NCBI GenBank assembly: GCA_023231475.1
Contig: JALJEE010000053.1
Location: 1 to 35,143, forward strand
Direction: 5' to 3'
Source of the DNA: Seison nebaliae
Taxonomy: Eukaryota > Rotifera > Pararotatoria > Seisonacea > Seisonidae
DNA: 35,143 bases
Part shown: in pieces, positions 1 to 10,008 of the stretch
Numbering within the stretch: position 1 is the stretch's first letter
Layout of the letters: the number at the start of each line of letters is the position of its first letter
Notes under the pieces: model-generated
Databases searched by the model: none
Seen by the model: the letters and a program-made list of their open reading frames with translations, nothing else
What the model was told of the DNA's origin: nothing
Made by a program: the position numbers and the translations under genes

Positions 1-556
1 TTTGTCCATCCCGCCACATCTTCGTCAGTTCCACCAGAACCATTTTTCTGCTTCAGATTTGCGAAGTTCCGATGTTTACCTGAATCCTTTTTTTGACTAA
101 CGGCATCTTTTTTTAAAAATTGTTCAGAGATAGTATTCGACCTCTTAATCTCTTTTTTTTCTTTTCTTCTTTCTAATCTGTTTCTTTCTCTTATCGATCT
201 GATGACGATTGACAGGTATGTTTTGAATCGGATCAGCAGATTGTTTGTTAGTTGACAGATCAACCATTATGACTTCAGGGTTTTCTTTACCCATACACTC
301 ACTACTACTCCGAACGTTATTAGTTTGGCGGATCATTACAAGCTACGCCATTACCTCCTCCAATGACCGTTCAGAGGCCGCGATCCTTTCAACGGTCGAC
401 TGGACGAGCATCAACAATATTATTATTTACTATTAATATTTTCCGTAATAGTATCCATTCGATCTACTAGTGACGCCAGTTGAGCCTCAATTAACTCCTC
501 AGCAGTAACACCCCAGGTTTTTAATCTCTTCGCAGCTCGGGGGATTTATATCAACT
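1..556 (-). pseudogene. broken coding-like remnant at the window edge, unidentified
   Basis: Read on the minus strand, this edge holds several short stretches that look translated: a helix-rich segment around 437-556 (TWGVTAEELIEAQLASLV), a Ser/Lys-rich segment around 145-336 and a Lys-rich segment down to base 1. They do not form one open frame. Base use is richer in G and C (GAG, GCG, CTG codons) than in the neighbouring genes, which may mean transfer, or a decayed ORF of a mobile element. I see no domain that names a family and no terminal repeats inside the window; the element or gene continues beyond base 1. It may also be a degenerate host exon set. The call rests on look and composition only. 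Confidence 0.25.
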
Positions 557-639
557 TTTAAATCGACGAAATAAAAATCCAAAAATTCACATTTGTTCTG
601 TACCACATTTCAGGTTTTTTTTAAAGATGGAAGGAAACG

Positions 640-645
640 TTTATT
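640..645 (-). terminator. poly(A) signal of the MMD/PAQR gene
   Basis: AATAAA on the minus strand, about 31 nt after the stop codon of the MMD-like gene. Position and exact hexamer match make it the likely polyadenylation signal. Confidence 0.55.
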
Positions 646-676
646 ATAAAATAAATAGATCTAGTATAGAAAATGT

Positions 677-1601
677 CTATTTCGTGAAGTTCTCATATAA
701 GTGAGTTTTCACTCCATAGTAATGAGTGCCAGCACCAATTATGACGAACAAGTGCCAGATGGCATGAGCGAACGGTATATAACCGTCAAGTTTGAAGAAG
801 ATGATACCGACAAGATAAGCCAATCCGCCAAATGACAATTCGAAAAGACCGGTGGTATAATTGATATGACTCTGAGAATGGAATGGAGTGAATGTTTATG
901 GAATTTGAGAGAGATAATATAAAACCAAATTAATTATTGAAATTGATGGTAATAATCCCACGAAAATGTAGAGGACAGTTTCCAACCATTTATATCTGTC
1001 GAATGGTTTATATAAAATTGAATTTAATTTTTGAATTTTCTAATGAATTTTAACTTTTCGTGAAAAATATATTGATAGGTGGTACCAGATATGGCACCGA
1101 ACCAGATGATGATGACAACACTTATATTGAAAGAGGAAGAGGTATCATTGGTCAACGTTAACCATGGAGTATAAGAGGCGGCAATGAAGATGTAGATCAT
1201 TGTACGATCTAAGTAATGGAAACATTGCTTAAATGGACAATATGTAGAACTTGAAAAAGATGGATTATGATTTTAATTCCGTCGAAAAAATCATTTCAAA
1301 CTTGGCGTTTAATGAGAATAGGTGGAATATGGACGATATGCAAAAGAGAGATATGAGAGCACTTCCATAAATAAGAGTATTGATCCAATGTAAACGAGTC
1401 GTTCCCAATTGGAAGAGTTGTATGATCTCACAAATAACGAAAGGAATAACAATCTAGGAAATTAAATGGAATTAAATTCTACACATTCTCATTATCAATT
1501 CCAACGGAATGCGTCAACAAATTAGCCCAATGTTCGTAGATGGTGGGGACATATGCTGTCATATTCGTTCCAGGTATATTTTTCCAACGTCTCCCGCACA
1601 T
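677..1601 (-). CDS. MMD: MMD-type PAQR family seven-helix membrane protein
   Basis: A complete five-exon gene: exons 1506-1601, 1302-1453, 1055-1249, 926-995 and 677-871, giving 235 aa (human MMD has 238). It belongs to the PAQR/hemolysin-III superfamily, integral membrane proteins with a metal site in the bilayer; MMD members sit in Golgi or endo-lysosomal membranes and modulate signalling in macrophages. Visible hallmarks are the N-terminal [10 protein letters not shown] stretch, SSIFHLFS with His76, [10 protein letters not shown] with Asp97, and the C-terminal FAHAIWHLF with His207 and His211, which supply the expected Ser/His, Asp and His-x3-His metal ligands. The start is the first ATG after an in-frame TGA. 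Introns are 52, 52, 59 and 54 nt, and all four donors read GTT. The frame closes exactly across every junction and follows the human protein along its whole length. The next gene upstream on the same strand ends 423 nt away. Confidence 0.92.
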
Positions 1602-2024
1602 AATTCCCTCTTTTACTTCTCAATGAAACAATGCCATCTTTTTCGATCGTCTAATCAGATTGGATTGATTTGAAAATTTTTCGGACGATATTAATCGAGG
1701 AGAAATGGAAATTGATAAATAATTTGGATTTTGTTCAATAATTTCTTTCGTATAAATGAGAGCTTAGCGATCACACAAAAATTGTGGATGATTTCATAGA
1801 TCGATAAGAAATGGAAAAATTTAATTTAATTTCTTTCCAATTCTTTCCATATAAAACAAAATTGAGAGAAATGAAAGTAGAAAAAATTGAAAAATTTTTC
1901 TTTACAAAACGAAATTAATAGAAATGAATTTGAAGAAAAATATTCACAAATACTTTCTTTTCCATCAACGCAAAATGAGAGAACAATTAATATAATTGAA
2001 AATTGGAAGAGATTCGATTGGTTT
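1602..2024. other. intergenic spacer between two head-to-tail minus-strand genes
   Basis: AT-rich, no supported exon or RNA gene. A short ATG-TGA frame lies just upstream of the MMD start on the minus strand, which argues for starting that gene at 1601. No clear TATA element was recognised. Confidence 0.5.
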
Positions 2025-4214
2025 TTATTGTTCGATACATCGCCACAATTTCCTTTTGATATTGAGAATGAATTCATGACAAGAAAGATCACGGACATAT
2101 TGACTAAATGAAAAATGATGATGGAAATAGAAATGAGATAAACTAACAGATAATTCAATTGTTTATTCTTCTTATACTCATATTTCTGGAATAGTGCGCG
2201 AATGGCTATCAACTCATGATAATATTCCATTCCTTCGCACACATCCGTCCATAATTTCTCCATTATCTCATGGAATTTATCCGTCCTCTCATTGAAATAG
2301 AATAGTTGAAGTAGGAATTCATAAGTCATACCGAACACCATATCTTTATTCGCTTCTTCACATGTATCCTGAATAAACTGGTGAGAGAGAATGATAAATG
2401 AAAAATTAGAGGAGATGAAATTGTGGAAATTAACCTGCATCATTTTAATGGCATCTTCGTCATTTTTAATGAATTTGTGAAACATTTCTCGTAATGTGAC
2501 TGGATCGACGGGTAACTCTTTATATTCCACCTGTCATCACCATCATCATCACAAGTTAAAAATGGAAAAATAAAGAATTAGTAAACTTGGCTCGTTTCGT
2601 GATAAGGAGATTTCATACCGAGACCATGAAATATGTTATTCGATACGACATCTTTACGTCGGTATTCGAAGAAACGTTTGGCAGATGGAAGTCGAAATGT
2701 TGTCGTACCATCATCATTCGCGTCAAGAAACTAAGAAATGGAATGAAATTTGGATCAAAATGAAAGAGAAACATTTGTCATATATTTCTCCTTCTGAACA
2801 AATTCCATTAATTTTTTCTGGAAATAAATCGAATCGTTGTTAGTCAATTCGGGCAATTTTATCTTTTCCTGTTTCATTATTTTTCCCATTTGTCCGTCCA
2901 ATTCACGATCATATAAATACCAACTACAAATTAAACATTTAATATATTTTGGAAATTAATCGAATTAACATAAATGCACGAAAATGATCATTTGCCACAT
3001 AATTGAATTGTTCATCACAATTCCGTTTCTTTTCCACAATAATCGGTTCTTCCGATGGAGTATCACTGAAAACGATGAAAATATGAATGAATATCAATAT
3101 GAATAATAAATAGTACCGAAAACAAGCGAAGCTTCCCATATTGGTGAGGGGAATATTTTTATTATCTTTTCCCAGACAATCTTTCCCATAAATCATCGTC
3201 GTTTGTACATTGGGATCATCGAATGGTAATCGACAGAAATTGAATAAATGGAATTCATTCACAGCCAAAAAAACGAGTTCTTTTGCTTTCTGCATTTCTC
3301 GATCAATGAATTCCATCAACGCAAACGGTCCCACCAACATTATATCTAAATCGATCAGCGCAACTAAATTGAGGAGAATCACTTGAAATTCCATTTGAAT
3401 AATTAACGTAACGTGTCGGTTTCTTTGGTCGAAGGAATTTACAAAACTTATAAAATTTAACCATTTCCCAAGGAACATTCACATGACCATGAAAACCGTA
3501 TAAGAGAATGATATTCTCTTCCAACGACGTTCCCATCGGAATGACTTGTCTGTTGGCCACACCAGAATTCTCATACTCCGTACTGACTTTATGCCAGAAA
3601 CGTTTCCTTTTCCCTTTGGCATGACAAATATCCCATTCTTCTTCTGGAACATCGTTCAGATTGATCTTCTTCCTCCTCCTTGACGTCTTTTGCGACGGTT
3701 TCATTACCGTTTTCTTCGATTTATTTTCAATTTGATTTTTCTTCGATTTTCTCTCCACCACTTTTTTCGCTGGCGTTTTCTTTACAGTTTTCACCGATTT
3801 TGAATTGCTTTTCACAACTTTTTTCTTTAGACGTTTCGATGCTCGTTCTGATGGCAATCGATCTTTAGCCGTTCCATTATTCTTTCGAATAATTTCTATG
3901 ATACTTTTCGGTTCCATCGAACCGGTTTGGATACGAGTTCGAGAAGAAACACTAGTAATGGTTTTTGTGGAGTTAGTTGACGGGTTAGTTTCCTCCACAT
4001 TTTCTACTTTAATTTTCTTTATCATTTCATTCGGTGTATCAGTAACGATGGGAATAGTATGGTGATTATGATCATTTTCACAACAACTTTCCTCTTTAGG
4101 TACCTTTACTATATTGTCACCATCAGGATGAGGCATTAATTTCAAACGATAATCTTCTGGAAGGAGATTGGGATCGATGAAATCGTCCGGATATTTAAAC
4201 TCTTCCTCCACCAT
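2025..4214 (-). CDS. unrecognised lysine-rich protein, 611 aa, eight exons
   Basis: Exons 3413-4214, 3117-3363, 2970-3065, 2773-2923, 2587-2730, 2435-2530, 2148-2368 and 2025-2103 join without a frame break into 611 aa. I do not recognise the family. The N-terminus is short and acidic (MVEEEFKYPDDF). Residues about 100-190 are a disordered, strongly basic Lys/Arg/Ser region with KKTPAKK and RRRKK stretches that look like nuclear localisation signals. From about residue 195 to the end the protein looks folded, with aromatic and hydrophobic blocks such as LLYGFHGHVNVPWEMVKFYK, LIDLDIMLVGPFALMEFI and MTYEFLLQLFYFNERTDKF. Introns are 42-66 nt; six of seven donors read GTT. The ATG at 4214 is the first in frame. 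A nuclear, possibly chromatin- or nucleic-acid-associated role would fit the basic region, but that is inference. Splice sites are inferred from frame continuity, not from a homologue. Confidence 0.72.
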
Positions 4215-4522
4215 AACTCTCACAACACACGGAAATAGAGAGAGAGAAGAATAAGAGAAGAGAAGAAATATTTCTAATCGGAAAGGAAAAAATGAAATGA
4301 AATTGCAATTGAAATAATCCTACGTCGTTCTTTATATGTCGAGAAAGGAGTAATGTTGTTTGTACAGAAAAAAGAAACGCGCAAAAAATAAAAATTAAAA
4401 GCAATTTTTTGAATTATTATTTCTCTTGTAAGATACATAGGTGAAAGCGTGTAACGAATAAGGAGAGAGAGAGAGAAAGAGAGAGAGAGAGGGAGAAATT
4501 TCAATCAGACACGTGTATCTAT
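4215..4522. other. spacer with GA/CT simple repeat
   Basis: Spacer between two same-strand genes. It holds a GA-rich microsatellite at 4462-4494, which on the coding (minus) strand is a polypyrimidine run. About 55 nt upstream of the start at 4214 there is a TTTCCGATTAG sequence that could act as a splice acceptor in the 5' UTR. No other feature was seen. Confidence 0.5.
4462..4494. repeat. GA-rich microsatellite
   Basis: Nearly pure (GA)n with two interruptions, between the stop of the acidic-protein gene and the start of the lysine-rich gene. Confidence 0.85.
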
Positions 4523-5866
4523 TCAATATTTGAACTTGAATGGAAATGGGATTTCAGTCTGATTTTCATTTGTTAATATTAAATTTTTTTTCCGAAACAT
4601 CAATTGGTAAATTTGTTGGAGACGAATGACTGAGAGGACGGAGAGTTTAGTCAGAATGAAATCGAACGATTGAGAGAATCGGTCACGGAACATTTGAGCC
4701 ATCTCGTCGATGAGTTGGGAGCGAAAATCCAATTCTGATTTTTGTCCCATCAATCGCTTCACATGTTCGACATCGGTACGATGGAAAGATTGAATGAAAA
4801 TGAATAAAACAATCATATCGAATAGACATAATTGTCCATCATTGATCTTCGTTATCCGATACGATTTGAGATGAGACGAACAATCGGACAGTATTTTCTC
4901 GTATTGTTCTCGAAACTCCTTTTGACAATTTCTGATGATTGGAGAGAAATCGTCATCGAATCGATTGATTCTCGTCCCATGAGACAATTGATCGATATGT
5001 TGAATTAAAGGAATGTCATCCATTTGATAACGAAGGAAAATGAATGAAATGTAAACGATCTGCTCCAACTGATCACAGAACATGAAAGTAAAAAAATTTA
5101 ATTCTTCCTCGTCCAATTTCTGTTTCTTTTCGATCTTTTTCGGATTTCTTATCAATAGTCTCGTGAATTTAGTTTCTCCCACAATTCGTCTATCCGTCAA
5201 TTTGAGGAAAGAAATATAATTGTCTAATCTCATCACGTAAATACTGTCGGTTGTATCTCGTGCACTTTTCATCGCCAGTGCACAACTTCGAATAAGATGG
5301 AACATTTTTCCAATTAGTTCTCTCACTTCCACTCTCAATCTCTTCCAACTGGTCCGATATTGGAAATGTTCCGACTCACAACCGGTCGAAGTGGCGATGG
5401 ATAATTGTCGTTTAAATAAATCGAATAACGTCATTCGACTGGTAAATGGATCGGTGTTTGATCCACTTAAATTATCATCTACATTCGATCCTTCGAACAA
5501 TTTTCTTTCTCTTATTTCACCTTCTAAATTATTCTCTTCATTCTCCATCGTCTTCTCCACATTTATCCCATAAAAATCGTCGTGAGTTGTCGATGAACGA
5601 TTTGAACTGATATTACTATTAGTCGTTGAATCGATGGATTTATTATCATTATCATTATCATCATCATCATCTTCTTCTTCTTCTTCTTCTTCTTCATCAT
5701 CTTCATCATCCTTATCATCGTCATGATCTTCTATTGTGATAACTTCATTATCATTCACAGTCGTCGAACTGACTATCATTTGAGATTCATCCTTTCTCAT
5801 TTCATCTTCCAATTCCGATTCAGTTCTCGTCGAATCATTTTCTTGAAGATCCGATTCATTTTCCAT
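4523..5866 (-). CDS. acidic-run protein with possible nuclear-receptor-LBD-like C-terminal half
   Basis: From the first in-frame ATG (5866) the product has 447 aa. The frame stays open upstream for about 30 codons of very basic sequence (RRRKKRK, WRKRWKKFK), so a 5' exon is likely. One candidate is ATG 6121 with an intron 5962-6072, giving an MDDAKIVFGETETETS start, but its GTG donor is atypical here. The N-terminal third is low complexity: a Glu/Asp run coded by TCT/TCA-type triplets at about 5640-5712, then Asn/Ser stretches. The C-terminal 300 residues look helical. CDQLEQIVYISFIFLRYQ, DGQLCLFDMIVLFIFIQ and ILTKLSVLSVIRLQQIYQLM have spacing like helices 3-5, 8 and 10-11 of nuclear-receptor ligand-binding domains. 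No C4 zinc-finger DNA-binding domain is present. The resemblance is weak, so an unrelated helical protein is the alternative. Confidence 0.65.
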   Translation of the reverse strand: MENESDLQENDSTRTESELEDEMRKDESQMIVSSTTVNDNEVITIEDHDDDKDDEDDEEEEEEEEDDDDDNDNDNKSIDSTTNSNISSNRSSTTHDDFYGINVEKTMENEENNLEGEIRERKLFEGSNVDDNLSGSNTDPFTSRMTLFDLFKRQLSIATSTGCESEHFQYRTSWKRLRVEVRELIGKMFHLIRSCALAMKSARDTTDSIYVMRLDNYISFLKLTDRRIVGETKFTRLLIRNPKKIEKKQKLDEEELNFFTFMFCDQLEQIVYISFIFLRYQMDDIPLIQHIDQLSHGTRINRFDDDFSPIIRNCQKEFREQYEKILSDCSSHLKSYRITKINDGQLCLFDMIVLFIFIQSFHRTDVEHVKRLMGQKSELDFRSQLIDEMAQMFRDRFSQSFDFILTKLSVLSVIRLQQIYQLMFRKKNLILTNENQTEIPFPFKFKY

Positions 5867-6224
5867 TTTGAATTTTTTCCATCGTTTCCGCCACGAACGT
5901 TTATCGCCGACAGATAATTTCCTTTTTTTCCGTCGTCTTTTCACCTTCTTATCCACCAGACCTTACTCCCTCAATGATAAATGAGAATTGGGAGAATTGG
6001 AAATGAACTTGCTGTTAATATTTCGTGTTCGTTCTTCTCGTTCAACCAGTCGTCACACGAAGACGGTCCCACACGAAGTTTCCGTTTCAGTTTCTCCAAA
6101 AACAATTTTCGCATCGTCCATTGTTGAAATCGATAAATGACACTCTTTACAAGAGTGTGAGTGAAATGGGAAGAATGAAACTAAACTGCACTTTGTGATA
6201 ATTGATCAGTTATGTCATCGATCG

Positions 6225-6413
6225 ATGGATCATGTGTCAACTCGCAAAAAACGATCATATAATTTAGCAACTAAACGGAAATTGGGGAGAATATGTAAAT
6301 GGAGAATGGTTAAACCCAATCACATGTCAATTGAGACAAATGCTCTCCAATCAACGTTATACAATGATCATCTTCCGGATTTCGATTATTTAAAAGAATT
6401 GCAAAACTTTTAA
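6225..6413 (+). CDS. small basic ORF, unrecognised, doubtful
   Basis: ATG at 6225 to TAA, 62 aa, with an Arg/Lys-rich first half (STRKKRSYNLATKRKLGRI) and an acidic, hydrophobic end. The frame is open back to 6195, and a splice-acceptor-like TTGATCAG lies just upstream at about 6209, so an upstream exon is possible. The basic composition would fit a small ribosomal or mitochondrial-ribosomal protein, but I recognise no family. An ORF of this size can occur by chance in DNA this rich in A and T. Confidence 0.3.
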   Translation: MDHVSTRKKRSYNLATKRKLGRICKWRMVKPNHMSIETNALQSTLYNDHLPDFDYLKELQNF

Positions 6414-7065
6414 TGAAAAAAAAAACGAATAAATTGCGAGGAAGAAAAGGAAATGTGCAACCGATTACGAATTAGAGTACTCTTCAACTCTTTCACCAAT
6501 GTCTCCATATGTCGAACGTTCAGAAAAACATCAACGCTAAACATTTTAAATTATCAGCAAACTCATTCTCTCATCAAATTCCCATTAGAACATAAGGGAA
6601 CTAATCGAATTATTTCAAAATGGCCAACAATTCCTTCAATCTCATCTTTTCCAATAATCACAAAAATTACTCACATTTTATCTCACCTTTTCACTTCCCT
6701 TATCCTTATTCGCCATTTCTCTAAAACTTACAATGATAATTAGAATATGAAATAAATTATAGAATATAATTTTCGATTTGTATCGAAATTACGTCAATTC
6801 AAAGTCAATAAACATTCGATAATTGTAATGCACTCACAAATGAGAATGAATGTGGAAAAAACTAATAAACGTGCATCATTTTAAGACATGATTGAGAATG
6901 TGAATTAAGAGTTGTTTGAAAAAAAATTTTACTCAAAAACTTTTTTTTTCGATATTCCAAAACTTTCAATTGTGAGCTGTCCTTTGAGGAATGGCGTGAT
7001 AAATTTTAAGTGAAATATTTAAAGATAAAAAGAAATTTAGAAATTTAGAAAATTCGTTTTTTAGA
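6414..7065. other. spacer upstream of GSTZ1
   Basis: AT-rich spacer. One open stretch at 6453-6743 has an unlikely composition and I do not call it a gene. Just before the GSTZ1 start lies TTCGTTTTTTAG followed by one base and then ATG, an acceptor-like sequence discussed in the findings. Confidence 0.5.
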
Positions 7066-7710
7066 ATGACTGATAATAAGAAGGAAATTATTCTCTATAG
7101 TTATTGGAGGAGTTCGGCCTCGTGGCGAGTTCGTTTAGCATTGGCCCTGAAGAATATTCCTTACGAATATCGTTCCGTACATCTAGTGAAGGATGGAGGA
7201 GAGCAACATGGAGAGGAATATAAATCATTAAATCCGATGGAACAAGTACCAACGATGATTATCGACGATATGACGTTGACTCAATCGTTGGCGATCATTG
7301 ATTATTTAGAAGAGACGAGAGATGGTCCGTCGTTATATCCAAAGAATAAAAAGGATCGAGCACTGACGATGATGATAAGTGAAATCATCAATTCCGGTAC
7401 ACAACCATTACAGAATTTGACGATTCTCAAAACGATGGATGAAAAGAAAAGGAAAGTGTGGGCGAAGGATGTGATCGGGAAAGGATTATATTCTTGTGAA
7501 GAAATCATGAAGAAATGTTCGGGAAAGTTTTCCGTCGGAAATCAATTCTCTCTCGCTGATTGTTGTCTCATTCCGCAAGTGTATAATGCGTTACGTTTCG
7601 ATGTAGACATGAACCGATTTCCAACCATCACAAAAGTGATGAGTCAATTGAAGTCTCTACCAATTTATGCGATTGCTTCTCCAGATAGTCAGTCCGATGC
7701 TCCGAACTAA
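7066..7710 (+). CDS. GSTZ1: maleylacetoacetate isomerase (zeta-class GST)
   Basis: An intronless 214-aa protein. The enzyme uses glutathione to isomerise maleylacetoacetate to fumarylacetoacetate in tyrosine and phenylalanine breakdown. The thioredoxin-like N-terminal domain carries the zeta signature as SSASWRVRLALALK; the usual SSCSWRVR cysteine is alanine here, a change also found in many bacterial and some animal relatives, while the catalytic serine is kept. Glutathione-site motifs QVPTM and TQSLAIIDYLEE follow, then the all-helical C-terminal domain with IQPLQNL-like GTQPLQNLTIL and ADCCLIPQVYNA. Length and order match human GSTZ1 (216 aa) almost without gaps. The start is the ATG at 7066, directly preceded by TTTTTTAG. 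The last 83 bases overlap, in antisense, the coding end of the minus-strand gene that follows. Confidence 0.95.
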   Translation: MTDNKKEIILYSYWRSSASWRVRLALALKNIPYEYRSVHLVKDGGEQHGEEYKSLNPMEQVPTMIIDDMTLTQSLAIIDYLEETRDGPSLYPKNKKDRALTMMISEIINSGTQPLQNLTILKTMDEKKRKVWAKDVIGKGLYSCEEIMKKCSGKFSVGNQFSLADCCLIPQVYNALRFDVDMNRFPTITKVMSQLKSLPIYAIASPDSQSDAPN

Positions 7711-8246
7711 TCGACGATTTGTCGTCGATCGAATCCTCTTCACTTCTATTCCATTTCTCCGAATTATTATTATTATTATTATTATTCGTATTAGTTGACG
7801 TTTGCAATTCCATTAATCGATTAGCTTCAATTCTCAAATCCGATTTCTTCGTTTGATGATTCACTAAACTATATTTATTCTTATAACTATTGGGCGAAAG
7901 AAAGTGAGAAAGGATCGATCGAAATAAAAATTCAAATAAATTTTTAACATGTTGAGACGTTTAGTGATTTTTGGTAATATGGAATTCTTGAAGATGTTTT
8001 GAGAAATTAAATAATCGAAATTCTTTTTTCTAGTACTACGCTCGTTCTCTTCGCAAAATAATGATCTAGATTGAACGATGATCTTTCTCAGCAAAGTCGA
8101 ACGTTGGAAAAAGAGGGAAACTTTATACGATTGATTCGATCGTTTTCGACATACATTTCCTCCTTCGCTTTCTTCAACGTCTTCTCGTCCATTTTAGTCG
8201 TTCTACTTTTCTCCTTTTTATCCATAATCCTACCAATCTTCACCAT
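7628..8246 (-). CDS. unrecognised three-exon gene with Asn run, antisense overlap with GSTZ1
   Basis: Exons 8103-8246 (open further upstream to about 8285), 7949-8046 and 7628-7886 join to at least 166 aa. The first exon is Lys-rich (MDKKEKSRTTKMDEKTLKKA); the last holds SLVNHQTKKSDLRIEANRLM followed by a polyasparagine run coded by ATT repeats at about 7765-7786 and an acidic Ser-rich tail. Introns are 56 and 62 nt with GTT donors, like the other genes here, and the phases match, which supports the model. The first ATG is 8246; an upstream exon may exist. I recognise no family; the charge pattern would suit a nuclear or nucleolar protein. The acceptor chosen for exon 2 (GAAGAG) is weak. The terminal 83 coding bases lie on the opposite strand of GSTZ1 coding sequence. 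Confidence 0.45.
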
Positions 8247-8285
8247 TGATCGATAATAATATTGTTCTGGAATCAAATCGATCAC

Positions 8286-8681
8286 AAGAAGATTCAGGTC
8301 GCCGAAAAACGAAGGAGAAATTCAAATTTTGCTTTTTTCAGTATTCTAATTTTTCTAATTAAAATTTCTCCTTTCTGATTTTGCGCTTACCAAAATTTTC
8401 AATCTCTTCAATTTATACAAAATTTCCATACATTGTTTATTCCGTATGGGGACGGTTGTGATAATGATTTACATAAGGAGAATTTCCCTTTTGTTTCCAC
8501 CATCATTTCAGAAAAAAAAACGAAATATTTTTAAATTAAAATTAAACAATTTATCAATCGAATGATCTATATTGTTGTTGTTTATAGATGAAAATAGTCT
8601 TCGCTCATTTCATTTCAATTAAAAAAAAAAAGAGAAAAAAAGATTAAATGTTTATGAAATGTGTAAATGTTTTCGTGAATT
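8286..8681. other. AT-rich spacer
   Basis: Between two minus-strand genes. It contains short A runs and one GTAAGC donor-like site on the minus strand at about 8390 that may belong to a 5' exon of the preceding gene. No supported gene. Confidence 0.4.
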
Positions 8682-9636
8682 TTATTCGATGGCATCGCCT
8701 CCTTTTTCCGCAATGAAATTGATTCGTTGTCGGACTAATCGTTGACATTCCTGACAAATGTCCTGACATGAAGTATGTTGTGTACAATGGAGAGTAGAGG
8801 TATCGGTAGCGTCGAAATCTTCGTCTGTCATTTCTGAACCGATACCGGGCAATTGTCGAATTAAACGAAATTTCTCACAAGCAATTCTCAATTTGCGACG
8901 AATCGATTCCAATACCGCCTCCAAATGACGAGAACGAGCTAGTAAGAAGGAATTTTTCGTTCCATTATCCAACTCGTTATATCGTTGATGAGTAAGTAAG
9001 GTAGATGTGTTGATCGAATGTTTCATATGTTCACAACAACGACGAATAACGTCAGGAAAATTATAGTTTTGTCCAATTAATAAGTTGTTGATACTTCCAC
9101 GTTGAGTCATGAGAAATTGACGACATCGTTTCGTCAACTCACTCATCTGATACTCGTCAGATAACTGCAATAATAGAGTGACGTTCTCATCTTGGAATGT
9201 TGGAGGGAAGAAGAAAAAGATGAATAGAATTTAATAATAATTAGAAATGACACAATTTCTCGTCCAACCAAATGAGGAATAAATTAAAGTGAAACAAACA
9301 GGAAATCATTGAAAACAAAATCAAATTCACAATATTCGTTCTCATACCTGAAATCTCTTTATTTGGTGGATAAATAACTTGTAGTAATTCGGAAACGTCA
9401 GAGAACCGTTTCTCCGAAATCGTCACTACATTCGACGATTTCTCCAGGAAATCGGCTTCGAACATTCGCTGAAAAACTGGCGACCACAACGACAAAATGG
9501 ATCGATGACAATGTAATTGTTTCCCCTCCACCACCAACTGTACATCAGTGAACGGTAATTGCTCATCAAAATTAATCAACTGTTTCTTCACCTCATTATT
9601 CGCGTCGGATGAAACGGTTTTCGAATTATTACTCAT
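8682..9636 (-). CDS. BTB/POZ domain protein
   Basis: Two exons, 9348-9636 and 8682-9190, give 265 aa. Residues about 20-125 form a BTB/POZ fold: FTDVQLVVEGKQLHCHRSIL, SPVFQRMFEADF, and after the splice VTLLLQLSDEYQMSELTKRC. BTB domains dimerise and often recruit cullin-3 ubiquitin ligases. The sequence resembles BTB parts of the nematode BTB-and-MATH proteins, but no MATH, BACK, Kelch or zinc-finger domain was recognised. After the BTB there is an Arg-rich helical region and then a cysteine cluster (CTQHTSCQDICQECQ) that could bind a metal. The intron is 157 nt with a GTATGAG donor, one of the few here that is not GTT. The start ATG at 9636 follows a short CAA-repeat leader. A single-domain cullin-3 adaptor is the simplest reading. 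Confidence 0.85.
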
Positions 9637-9944
9637 TCTTTCTCAACAACAACAACAACGGAAAAAAAGTTGATTCTTTGAATACTCTACAATGATTTTC
9701 TGGATATTACGGAAATTATATGGAATAAACATCAGTCATCATTCCCTCGTTCTTTCACTTCATATGTTGTATGAGGAAAATGATTTGAATTATTTATCCT
9801 CTTGAACTTTAAGCATCAAACTTTTAACAAAATTTTATGTATGAAAAATTTTGGGCAAACGACTAACAATGTAAGCTTAAATATTTGTTACGTGGATGAA
9901 TATGATATTGAAATTGATTTTATAGTTTCTTCTTTAATTTTTCA

Positions 9945-10008
9945 AGAAAAAATATTATAAAAATGAATTGAAGAAAAAATATTATAAAAATGAATTAAAG
10001 AAAAAATA
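9945..10008. repeat. 27-bp tandem repeat, about 2.4 copies
   Basis: Two nearly identical AT-rich units containing GAAAAAATATTATAAAAATG, followed by a partial third. Confidence 0.75.

Noticed and set aside
6121-6225. Divergent pair of start codons within 20 nt (ATG 6121 minus, ATG about 6137 plus) suggesting overlapping 5' exons
   Set aside because: Both first exons would need GTG donors, unlike the GTT donors elsewhere; at least one model is wrong, so I used the inner start codons.
6453-6743. Plus-strand 96-codon ORF after the small basic ORF
   Set aside because: Phe/Ile/Ser/Thr-rich with no motif. It looks like translated AT-rich spacer.
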